NCBI GenBank assembly: GCA_949287085.1
Contig: CASEER010000011.1
Coordinates: forward strand, 1 to 39,046
DNA length: 39,046 nucleotides
Source of the DNA: an uncultured Coriobacteriaceae bacterium
GTDB lineage: Bacteria > Actinomycetota > Coriobacteriia > Coriobacteriales > Coriobacteriaceae
Direction: 5' to 3'
In this document: positions 18,805 through 25,347 of the stretch, in pieces
How the letters are laid out: every line of letters starts with the position of its first letter
Position numbering within the stretch: the stretch's first letter is position 1
The notes under the pieces: model-generated
What the model saw: the letters and a program-made list of their open reading frames with translations, nothing else
Databases searched by the model: none
What the model was told of the DNA's origin: nothing
Made by a program: the position numbers and the translations under genes

Positions 18805-20133
18805 ATGCTCGACCGTATTCTTGCTGAGGCTCGCGCGCTCGCACCGGCAGCGCGCCGTCTCGTACTCATGCGCTTTCTCATATACGTAGGTATTCAGTCC
18901 TGCTATTTCATCGGTGTGCTCGGCACGCTCACCTTCAGCATGGACGGCGAGGTCGCTTCGACCGCCGTCGTGGTGGCGCTGCTCAACCTCTTCCAAATCG
19001 TAGGGTCGTTTGCCGGCGGAGCGTATCTCGACGCGCGAGGCCCCCGGCTGCACTTCGCGTTGCTCGTCATCGTCATGCTTGCTGTTGACGCGTTTTGCAT
19101 CGTGTTTGGCGGCGATATGTCCGCACTCACCTTTGGCGCGGCATGCTTGGGGTTCAGCCTGGGCTTTTTCGAGCCGGTGTCTCGCTCGTACCCGGCCTAC
19201 CTTACGGCAGACGCCATCGAGCTCAAGCGCGTTAACTCGGCGCTCTCCATCGTGTCGAATATTGGCGTGGTGGTGGGGCCACTTATCGGCGGAGCGATCG
19301 CCTCGGTGGCGCCAACGCGAGCGGTCTTCGCTTTCATGGGCGCGTGCGTGGTGCTCGCTGTGATTCCGGCAGCGGGGTTCCGCCCGGTAATCGGTGTCCG
19401 CGCTGAAGGGGGCGGGCAAGATGCAGGGCCGGCAGCAGAGCTGACGGAGGGCTCTGCCGGCGCTGAAACAGATCGCTGCGCAGGCGGTCCGAGCGGGCGC
19501 CCCGCCGGCTCGCGCTCGTCGTTTATCGAGGGCATCCGCGCCGTTTTCTCCAACGCGGCGCTCTCCTTCCTCTTTTGGGCGGGTTTTCTCTCGTATCTGG
19601 GCTATGGCGCGCTCGACCCGCTCGAATCGCTCTACTACCGCGACGTCCTTCAGGTGGGCGTTGCGTGGATGGGCTGGCTCTCTGCCGCGTCTGGCGTGGG
19701 CGCGGTGGCGGGCGCGCTGCTCGTGCTGCGCATTCCGGTGCGCCGCGTGACCGTGCAGACGCTCCTTGTCCTGCTTTGCGGCATGGGAATCGGTTGCTTG
19801 GTGTATGTGGGCACGCCGTACGTGCTGGTCGCTCTTGTGGGGCAGGTGCTTTTGGGGCTTGCCTTCGGCATGATCGTTCCGTTGCAGAACACGCTGGTGC
19901 AGATGCACGCCGAAGTTGAGGTGATCGGCCGCGCGAATTCCATGATGACGTTCGGCGCCAGTGCGGGTGGCGTTATTCCGCTGCTCATGTCGCCTTGGCT
20001 TGCCGCGATGCTCGGGGTCCAGGGGACGCTTTTGCTGGCGAGCGTACTCGTCGCGTCGTTCCCGGTCCTTGTGCTTGTATTCGGCCACCAGCGCATCGCG
20101 CGAATCGATGCCGAGGTGCATCCGGCAGCGTAA
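18805..20133 (+). CDS. MFS transporter, 12-helix efflux type
   Basis: A 442-aa membrane protein; ATG 18805 follows AAGGAG. Hydrophobic segments give about 12 helices in two halves. The loop after helix 2 contains GGAYLDARGPRLHF, a version of the MFS motif A. A cytoplasmic linker of about 45 residues rich in Gly/Ala/Asp (about 203-245) separates the halves. General fold resembles MFS efflux proteins, but the substrate is not evident. It is not obviously in an operon: the ABC genes end 185 bp upstream and the BI-1-like gene starts 254 bp downstream. Confidence 0.88.
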   Translation: MLDRILAEARALAPAARRLVLMRFLIYVGIQSCYFIGVLGTLTFSMDGEVASTAVVVALLNLFQIVGSFAGGAYLDARGPRLHFALLVIVMLAVDAFCIVFGGDMSALTFGAACLGFSLGFFEPVSRSYPAYLTADAIELKRVNSALSIVSNIGVVVGPLIGGAIASVAPTRAVFAFMGACVVLAVIPAAGFRPVIGVRAEGGGQDAGPAAELTEGSAGAETDRCAGGPSGRPAGSRSSFIEGIRAVFSNAALSFLFWAGFLSYLGYGALDPLESLYYRDVLQVGVAWMGWLSAASGVGAVAGALLVLRIPVRRVTVQTLLVLLCGMGIGCLVYVGTPYVLVALVGQVLLGLAFGMIVPLQNTLVQMHAEVEVIGRANSMMTFGASAGGVIPLLMSPWLAAMLGVQGTLLLASVLVASFPVLVLVFGHQRIARIDAEVHPAA

Positions 20134-20387
20134 AGGCTGCCTGCGCGCTTCCCGGCGATGCCAGGCGCCCAGCATGGCAAAGCGCCCGGCCGGCTGACAA
20201 GCCTCCGTCGCGGCAAAGCGCCCGGCGCGCCGTCAGGTGCTCCATGCGCCCCGGGACCCCGGCGCGCCCCGTCAGGCTGCCAAGTGCCCCGAACCCCGGC
20301 GGGTGTCTCGGTGAGCTGGCGAGATTCCCGTTGATTGGGTACACTGGGCGGAACGGGGCACTGAGGCCCCAGTTGATCGGAGGAATC
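20134..20387. other. GC-rich intergenic repeats and promoter of the BI-1-family gene
   Basis: GGCAAAGCGCCCGGC occurs at 20176-20190 and 20212-20226. Related GGCGCGCC..GTCAGG motifs continue to about 20278. No open frame stands out. TACACT near 20340 may serve as a -10. Confidence 0.5.
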
Positions 20388-21092
20388 ATGAACGAAGTCG
20401 AGCGCTACGGGCAGCAGCCTTTCGATGGTCCCATCTATCGGGAGGGGCCGGCGCCCAAGCTCATCTCTCGCCGCCTATATAATGTCCTGCTCACTGGATT
20501 CGTGCTCTTATCGTTTGTCATCATGGCGGCGTGCTCGTACATCACGGGCACGTATGAGTTCATGCTGTTCATGCTGAGGAACCCGTTTGCCCTCACCATC
20601 GGCATGCTCGTGGGCAGCATCGCGGGCTGCATCGTGATGAGCATCGGGCGTAGTAAGGAAAGCCTCCCCATGGGCCTTATCGGCTATGCCCTCTTCACGC
20701 TGACGTTTGGGTTCTCCACCTCGCTGATTCTGGGCATGTACGACATGCAGACCATCTCGCTCGCGTTTTCGGCGACGGCGGGCATCATGATCGTGTTCGG
20801 TGCTGCGGGCATTATGTTCCCGCAATTTTTCCAGCGTATTCAGGGCGTGCTCATCATAGCGCTGATCGCATTGTTCGTTGTCCAGCTTATTTTGATGTTC
20901 CTGGGCGTGGGCCAGACGTTCATCGACCTTGGTGTCATCGTGATATTCTGCGGGTTCATCGGCTACGACGTGTTCCGCGCATCGACGGCGGTCCCCACGG
21001 TTTCGAATGCTCTGTGGTACGCCATCGACCTCTACCTGGACATTCTTAACGTGTTCATTCGCCTGCTCTCGCTCTTTGGCCGCAGGGATTAG
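20388..21092 (+). CDS. Bax inhibitor-1 family membrane protein
   Basis: A 234-aa integral membrane protein starting at ATG 20388 after CGGAGGA. A short polar N-terminus is followed by about seven hydrophobic helices, with family-like features GFIGYDVFRA and the C-terminal ALWYAIDLYLDILNVFIRLL. These match the YccA/YbhL-type BI-1 (UPF0005) family, some of whose members act as pH-sensitive calcium leak channels or interact with FtsH. The length is typical. It is followed by a strong terminator inside a large inverted repeat. Confidence 0.9.
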   Translation: MNEVERYGQQPFDGPIYREGPAPKLISRRLYNVLLTGFVLLSFVIMAACSYITGTYEFMLFMLRNPFALTIGMLVGSIAGCIVMSIGRSKESLPMGLIGYALFTLTFGFSTSLILGMYDMQTISLAFSATAGIMIVFGAAGIMFPQFFQRIQGVLIIALIALFVVQLILMFLGVGQTFIDLGVIVIFCGFIGYDVFRASTAVPTVSNALWYAIDLYLDILNVFIRLLSLFGRRD

Positions 21093-21139
21093 ACTTCTCG
21101 CCCCCCATGTGCCTTCGTAGTCTTTGCGAGAGAGCGCAT

Positions 21140-21272
21140 TTTCAACTTTTGGGCACTTCGCGCCGCGCACCCGGAGTATACAGGTGTGCGGCGCTTCTTT
21201 TAGCTGGGGTTTTTCTATGCGACGACTGCCCTATACATGGCAGGTCTTCCTTCAAGTGCCCAAAAGTTGAAA
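21140..21272. repeat. 133-bp element with perfect 19-bp inverted ends
   Basis: TTTCAACTTTTGGGCACTT (21140-21158) is repeated exactly in inverted orientation at 21254-21272. The interior holds a terminator hairpin and no reading frame of note. No clear target-site duplication is visible. It could be a MITE-like element or a large RNA hairpin. Confidence 0.75.
21160..21201 (+). terminator. Terminator after the BI-1-family gene
   Basis: GCGCCGCGCACC (21160-21171) pairs with GGTGTGCGGCGC (21183-21194) with one G-U pair. TTCTTTT follows. It sits inside the 133-bp inverted-repeat element. Confidence 0.85.
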
Positions 21273-21373
21273 CCCTAGTTTGCCCTTGCCTTAGAGCTGA
21301 CTCCAAGTCTTAGGATAAAGGCGGCAGATGGCTTGAGCGCCGTCTAACGCGGCGCCGAAAGGAACTGATAGCA

Positions 21374-21706
21374 ATGGCAAAGACGCTGGTAGCCTACTTT
21401 TCGTGTAGCGGCGTGACGCGCCGCGTGGCGCAGCAGATCGCGTCCGTGACGGGCGGCGACCTGTTCGAGATAGCGCCCGAGGTGCCTTATACACGGGCGG
21501 ACCTCGATTGGACGAACAAGCAAAGCCGCAGCACTATCGAGATGAACGACCCTGCGTGCCGCCCGGCCATCGCGGGCATTTGGCATGGAGCGAGAGGCTC
21601 GTTTGCGGGGCAGCGGGCTCCCGTCGGTAGAAGCGACCGCATGCACCGAGAATCGTTCACAACTTTGCTGAATGCGACAAACTTGTCATACTCAGCAACT
21701 TTGTGA
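21374..21706 (+). pseudogene. Truncated flavodoxin-like gene
   Basis: The ATG at 21374 has a good AAAGGAA and opens a flavodoxin: [17 protein letters not shown] (the FMN phosphate loop), then [17 protein letters not shown] and [17 protein letters not shown]. Family members run about 160-170 aa. Here the match stops near residue 67 (about 21576) and continues as unrelated sequence, mostly repeat, to a stop at 21704-21706. A 62-nt hairpin begins at 21651. It is best read as a gene whose 3' two-thirds were lost through deletion or repeat insertion. The short product lacks the rest of the FMN site and is unlikely to work. Confidence 0.8.
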
Positions 21707-21734
21707 GCGATTTTCAGAATGTTTGTGAACGATT
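21651..21734. repeat. 62-nt hairpin plus an extra half-copy
   Basis: Arms 21651-21671 and 21692-21712 match at 18 of 21 positions. An inner GACAA/TTGTC stem is at 21676-21687. A further TTGTGAACGATT at 21723-21734 repeats the right end and is the exact inverse of 21651-21662. It lies inside and after the flavodoxin remnant. Confidence 0.7.
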
Positions 21735-21791
21735 TGGTGCGGGTGGAGCTCGGAGCAGTTCGATGAGGTGGCAAACCCCAAGCCTAGCGTG

Positions 21792-22433
21792 CTATGCCGC
21801 GATGTGGGCGAGGCACATGCCGATGAACTCACTCATCTCGGCGCGGAAGTCGAAATTGCTGCGGTCGACCCCAATTGCTTCGAGCGCCTGCGCCACGAGT
21901 GGGTTCGCTGCGCACGAGCCGGACATGCCTACCGCGTGGTAGTACACGGATTCGATGGCCCACGCGCCGCGCGCTTCCTCGGTGCCGAGCAACTCGGCCA
22001 GCCGCGTTGCCAGGGCATCGCGATGCTCGTAATAGGCACGCTTGAACTCAATGAGCCGCTCGAGCGCCACGTTGGTCTCGACGATGGAAAAGAGCAGGTC
22101 GCCAAGGCGGAAGTAGCTTTGGTGCGCGTTGGCGATGCCCGCCCATACCTCGGCAATTACGGGCGCCGCAAGCCCGCAGCCCGAGGGCAGCGCGGCGAGG
22201 AGCGCTTGGAAATACGCGTTCATCTCGTCTTGGGCGAGTGAGAGGAAGATCTCTTCCTTGGTGCTCGCATATTTATAGAGGCTCGGGCGCGACCAGCCCA
22301 GACGGTCGGCAATCGTGGTGAGCGTTATCTCGTGATAGGGGTTCTGCTCAAAGAGCTCTCGTGCGGCCTGTTTGATTTCGGCCATGCGTTGCTCCTTTTG
22401 CTCGTCGCTGCGCGCGCGGATGAAGTCTGCCAT
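21792..22433 (-). CDS. TetR/AcrR-family transcriptional regulator
   Basis: A 213-aa repressor read leftwards from ATG 22433; GAGGA is close ahead. An upstream ATG (22514) would add 27 Arg-rich residues. The N-terminal helix-turn-helix is clear: AARELFEQNPYHEITLTTIA, then DRLGWSRPSLYKYASTKEEI, which is the TetR pattern. The C-terminal ligand domain (about 75-213) is not assignable to a ligand. It is divergent from the iron alcohol dehydrogenase, and the space between them holds a perfect 16-bp palindrome, so it probably controls itself and perhaps that gene. Confidence 0.9.
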   Translation of the reverse strand: MADFIRARSDEQKEQRMAEIKQAARELFEQNPYHEITLTTIADRLGWSRPSLYKYASTKEEIFLSLAQDEMNAYFQALLAALPSGCGLAAPVIAEVWAGIANAHQSYFRLGDLLFSIVETNVALERLIEFKRAYYEHRDALATRLAELLGTEEARGAWAIESVYYHAVGMSGSCAANPLVAQALEAIGVDRSNFDFRAEMSEFIGMCLAHIAA

Positions 22434-22957
22434 GCGGTCCTCGATGCCTCGGTACAAAAGCTCTCGATAAATACGGGCCCGATGCGCTCTGCGGTGGCTA
22501 TACGTAGGGCGCATGCTTCAGTATGCCTAGCCGGCATTCTAACGCACTTTATCTTTAAAACAAAATAAGAAAATCTAAGAATGTTATTTACAAATTACGT
22601 TACGTAACGTATTTTATGAACAGGGCGGTTGGCAAGCCGGGGCGGTTAACCAACCTGGTCGGTTTGGTGCCGTTAGGGCGGTTCGTCGCAGCTCTGTTGG
22701 TTCATCATGCCAGGCCGGTTCGTCACCGTTAAGGTGGCTCGGCATCGCGGGGTGGTTCGCCGCCGATGAGCCTGCCCGGGCTTCCCAAGCTGCCCGATGC
22801 GGTAGGGAGAATGCTCCTGATACCGAGGATAGCCCCACCATCCGTCCTACCGTTCCTATGGAGGTTGCTCTTCCGGGCACCGCACGACAGGGCCGAACGC
22901 GGCTCAGCGGAGTCAAGCGCTGTTCGAAAGAGCTAAACACGCAAAGAGAGGAAGCTT
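22434..22957. other. tetR-adh divergent region with degenerate GGCGGTT repeats
   Basis: Positions 22545-22617 are strikingly AT-rich and carry the palindrome at 22596-22611. From 22622 to about 22770 the motif GGCGGTT or a close variant (GGTCGGTT, GGCCGGTT, GGTGGTT) recurs about seven times at roughly 18-20 bp spacing. CGGTAGG (22800-22806) and CCTACCG (22846-22852) form an inverted repeat. No gene is supported. Confidence 0.55.
22596..22611. promoter_or_regulatory. Perfect 16-bp palindrome, probable TetR operator
   Basis: TACGTTACGTAACGTA is a perfect palindrome in an AT-rich island between tetR (-) and adh (+). Size and symmetry suit a TetR-family dimer site. Confidence 0.7.
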
Positions 22958-24133
22958 ATGCTCGGCAACTTCACCTACCACAATCCCACGAAGATCATCT
23001 TTGGCGAGGACTCCATGAGCGCCCTCACCGAGGAGCTCAAAGCCTATGGCCCCGTGGTGCAGCTCGTCTACGGTGGCGGCTCCATCAAGAAGAACGGCAT
23101 TTACGACCAGGTTATCGAGGCGCTTGAGGCCGCCGGCAAGACGGTCGTGGAAGACGCGGGCGTCATGCCCAATCCCACGGTCGAGAAGCTCAACGAAGGC
23201 GTGCAGATCGCGCGCGAGAGCCATGTGGACCTTATCCTCGCTGTGGGCGGCGGCTCGTGCATCGACTACGCCAAGGGCGTGGCCGTGAGCGTGAACCTGC
23301 CCGCCGACCGCGACCCCTGGCAGACCTATTGGGTCGACTTCGAGGAGCCCACCTGCCCGATCGTGCCCGTGGGCGCCGTGCTCACCATGGTGGGAACCGG
23401 CTCCGAGATGAACGGCGGCTCGGTCATCACCAACCACGAGACCAAGATGAAGGTCGGCCATGTCTTCGCGAATCCCGAGGTGTTCCCGCGTTTCGCAGTG
23501 CTCAACCCCACTTTCACCTATACGCTCCCGAAGTATCAGATGGTGGCCGGCATCTTCGATATCATGAATCACATCACTGAGCAGTACTTCTCGGGCGATG
23601 ACGACAACACGAGCGATTACCTGGCCGAGGGTCTCATGCGGAACCTCATTCAGGCGAGCCGTGCGGCCGTGCGCGACCCGCGCGACTACGAGGCGCGCTC
23701 GAACATCATGTGGTGCGCGACCTGGGCGCTCAACACGCTCATCGCCATGGGGAAGAGCACGGATTGGGAGGTCCACATGCTCGGCCAGGCCATCGGCGCG
23801 CACACCGACGCCACGCACGGCATGACGCTTTCCGCCGTTGCGCTGCCGTACTACCGCCTTATCATGCCGTACGGCCTGCCCAAGTTCGCGCGCTTTGCGA
23901 CCGCCGTGTGGGGCGTGGGCCCGTCTGGCAAGAGCGAGGAGCAGGTGGCGGCCGAGGGCCTCGACGCCCTGGAAGCCTGGATGCGCGAAATCGGCTGCGT
24001 CATGAAGGCGAGCGAGCTCGGCGTGACCGAGGGCATGCTCGAGAGTCTAGCCGATAGCACGCTCATCATGCAGGGCGGCTACCACGCGCTCACGCGTGAC
24101 GAGGTCATCGAGGTCTTCCGCGCGAGCCTGTAG
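22958..24133 (+). CDS. Iron-containing alcohol dehydrogenase (butanol dehydrogenase/YqhD-like)
   Basis: A 391-aa NAD(P)H-dependent reductase that would turn aldehydes into alcohols in fermentation or detoxification. ATG 22958 follows AGAGGAAG. The N-terminal cofactor domain has VYGGGSIKKNG and AVGGGSCIDYAKG; the first, GGGS rather than GGGD, is the NADPH-leaning form in the YqhD/BdhA group. The metal site is visible in FDIMNHITEQYF (Asp and His) and HMLGQAIGAHTDATHGMTL (two His). Length is standard. A tetR gene is divergent, with a palindrome between. A 31-bp palindrome starts directly after the stop codon. Confidence 0.93.
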   Translation: MLGNFTYHNPTKIIFGEDSMSALTEELKAYGPVVQLVYGGGSIKKNGIYDQVIEALEAAGKTVVEDAGVMPNPTVEKLNEGVQIARESHVDLILAVGGGSCIDYAKGVAVSVNLPADRDPWQTYWVDFEEPTCPIVPVGAVLTMVGTGSEMNGGSVITNHETKMKVGHVFANPEVFPRFAVLNPTFTYTLPKYQMVAGIFDIMNHITEQYFSGDDDNTSDYLAEGLMRNLIQASRAAVRDPRDYEARSNIMWCATWALNTLIAMGKSTDWEVHMLGQAIGAHTDATHGMTLSAVALPYYRLIMPYGLPKFARFATAVWGVGPSGKSEEQVAAEGLDALEAWMREIGCVMKASELGVTEGMLESLADSTLIMQGGYHALTRDEVIEVFRASL

Positions 24134-24164
24134 TGAGACAGTTGTGCCAGGTACAAGTGTCTCA
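24134..24164. repeat. ACCNGGT-centred palindrome, copy 1
   Basis: TGAGACA (24134-24140) and TGTCTCA (24158-24164) frame TTGTGCC-A-GGTACAA, with two mismatched pairs in 15. It begins at the base after the adh stop. There is no T-tract, so it is not a classic terminator. Confidence 0.6.
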
Positions 24165-24249
24165 TTGGAGGGGCGGTTGTCATTCCGTCGGCGGGGCAGG
24201 ATGGTAGCCGCCTGCGCCAAATCTCGGCGTGAGCCCTCTTCCTTGCGAA

Positions 24250-24315
24250 AAAGGTGTACATGAGAGGAAAAAACCTCTTGAAATCCGGCATGTTTTGACG
24301 CTCGTGTACACCTTT
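24250..24315. repeat. 66-bp element with 15-bp inverted ends
   Basis: AAAGGTGTACATGAG (24250-24264) and its inverse at 24301-24315 match at 14 of 15. An inner AGAGG/CCTCT hairpin with an A6 loop lies near 24263-24278. Confidence 0.6.
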
Positions 24316-24430
24316 GGGCCGGAATATGCGCTGGACTTTGGCTCAGGCTTTGCGCTGGACTTTGGGGCTGATGCTGCGGCCACGTCAAGGGAACCGATCG
24401 CGAATGTCTGAGAAGGAGCTTGCCATCATA

Positions 24431-24465
24431 GGTGCGAAATTAGGACAGAGGTATTTTTGCATCAC
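24431..24465. repeat. GAGGACAGAGG palindrome, copy 4 (degenerate)
   Basis: GGTGCGAAAT, TAGGACAGAGG, ATTTTTGCATCAC. The loop core AGGACAGAGG is intact; the arms have small insertions. Confidence 0.6.
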
Positions 24466-24624
24466 AAGCCCGCGAGCGTGACAATGGTGCCGGGTGCATC
24501 TTTCGCATCTCAATAATTGTCGTAAGAATAGTTGATTTCACGCTTCGGTTTTCTATAAATAGTGCGATGATTTTTGCCAACAAAAGCCAGGGGCTCGGGA
24601 GGGACCCGGTTCGTAGCGAGAATC

Positions 24625-24653
24625 GTGACAGTTGTACCCGGTACATCTGTCAT
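24625..24653. repeat. ACCNGGT-centred palindrome, copy 2
   Basis: TGACAG-T-TGTACC and GGTACA-T-CTGTCA around a central C: 12 paired bases per side with one T-T mismatch (24626-24652). It ends 18 bp before the next start codon and could affect ribosome access. Confidence 0.6.
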
Positions 24654-24670
24654 TTCTAGGGTGATGAACG

Positions 24671-25003
24671 ATGGCAATCACGGTGAATTTGTATTACACG
24701 GGCAAAGCGGGCGCGGCGCGCGCATTTGCCGAGGAGATGGAGTCGTCGGGCACGGCCGATCGCATCCGCGCAGAGGAAGGCAACGTTGGCTACCGGTACT
24801 TTCAGCCGCTCGATGATCCCGAGACCATCATGCTCGTCGACAGCTGGCGCGACCAGGCTGCACTCGATGCCCACCATGCTTCGCCCATGATGGCGACCAT
24901 TGCCGAGCTGCGCGAGAAGTACGACCTGCATATGCGCGTTGAGCGCTTCGTGACTGATGCCGCCGGCGTGCCCTCGCAGGATGCAGCGTTCATTCGCGCG
25001 TGA
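24671..25003 (+). CDS. Antibiotic biosynthesis monooxygenase-domain protein
   Basis: A 110-aa cytoplasmic protein of the dimeric alpha+beta-barrel type. It starts at ATG 24671 after a weak AGGGTGA. Family-like features are the opening strand ITVNLYYTG, FAEEMESSGTADRIRAE, GNVGYRYFQPLDDPETIMLVDSW, then DQAALDAHHASPMM and a final MRVERFV strand. These match small ABM/YgiN-type quinol monooxygenase-like proteins, whose true substrates are mostly unknown. It is isolated on both sides by palindrome-rich spacers. Confidence 0.82.
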   Translation: MAITVNLYYTGKAGAARAFAEEMESSGTADRIRAEEGNVGYRYFQPLDDPETIMLVDSWRDQAALDAHHASPMMATIAELREKYDLHMRVERFVTDAAGVPSQDAAFIRA

Positions 25004-25069
25004 GAGGCTCGCCGGCTCCGCTCTGAAAAATCGGCGGCAGGCAGCCAGCTTCCCTCTTCAGGAGAAACC

Positions 25070-25131
25070 TGCATGCCGATTTACGCAATAAAAGGGCGAA
25101 AAATGGCTCTTATTGCGTAATTCGGCATGCA
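25070..25131. repeat. 62-nt hairpin with 22-bp arms
   Basis: Arms 25070-25091 and 25110-25131 match at 21 of 22 positions around an 18-nt loop. The arms are AT-richer than the neighbourhood. No T-tract follows on either strand. Confidence 0.75.
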
Positions 25132-25165
25132 AGTTGAAATATGAGGCGCGGGCAAGCCGACGGCC

Positions 25166-25213
25166 TGCGCAAGCGACGTTGTGCGCATGCGACGTTGTGC
25201 GCAAGCGATATCG
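25166..25213. repeat. 16-bp tandem repeat, three units
   Basis: TGCGCAAGCGACGTTG (25166), TGCGCATGCGACGTTG (25182) and a degenerate TGCGCAAGCGATATCG (25198). Confidence 0.75.
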
Positions 25214-25280
25214 AGAACTGAGCGAGCATCCAGACTGCCCATGCAGGCTTTTCCATCTGCTGGACGAATATGTCGCAAAT

Positions 25281-25347
25281 GAATCGAAGATACCAGGTGT
25301 CTGCGATTCACCCGGTGTCTGCGATTCGCCCTGGCGCCTGCGATTCA
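25281..25347. repeat. ACCNGGT palindrome and 18-bp tandem units
   Basis: GAATCGAAGATACC (25281-25294), central A, then GGTGTCTGCGATTC (25296-25309) pairs at 12 of 14. The right half is then repeated: CCCGGTGTCTGCGATTCG (25311-25328) and a 19-nt variant (25329-25347). The last unit supplies the TGA stop of the minus-strand amidohydrolase. Confidence 0.65.

Larger units (their letters stand above)
24134..24670. other. Intergenic region packed with palindromes
   Basis: No gene found. It contains, in order, an ACCNGGT-type palindrome (24134-24164), an inverted-repeat element (24250-24315), a GAGGACAGAGG-family copy (24431-24465), a degenerate ACCNGGT palindrome (24476-24507) and a good ACCNGGT palindrome (24625-24653) close to the next gene. 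Confidence 0.65.
25004..25344. other. Intergenic region with a long hairpin and tandem repeats
   Basis: It holds a 62-nt hairpin (25070-25131), a 16-bp tandem repeat (25166-25213) and an 18-bp tandem repeat that runs into the 3' end of the M20 gene (25293-25347). An ACCNGGT-centred palindrome is at 25281-25309. No gene is supported. Confidence 0.65.

Noticed and set aside
21140..21272. Insertion sequence
   Set aside because: Too short, no transposase frame and no target-site duplication; described as an inverted-repeat element only.
21768..22241. Plus-strand open frame opposite tetR
   Set aside because: The minus-strand TetR sequence is convincing; this frame lacks any recognisable motif and a ribosome site.
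24180..24383. Small frames in the palindrome-rich spacer
   Set aside because: They run through inverted repeats, have no ribosome sites and no protein-like composition.
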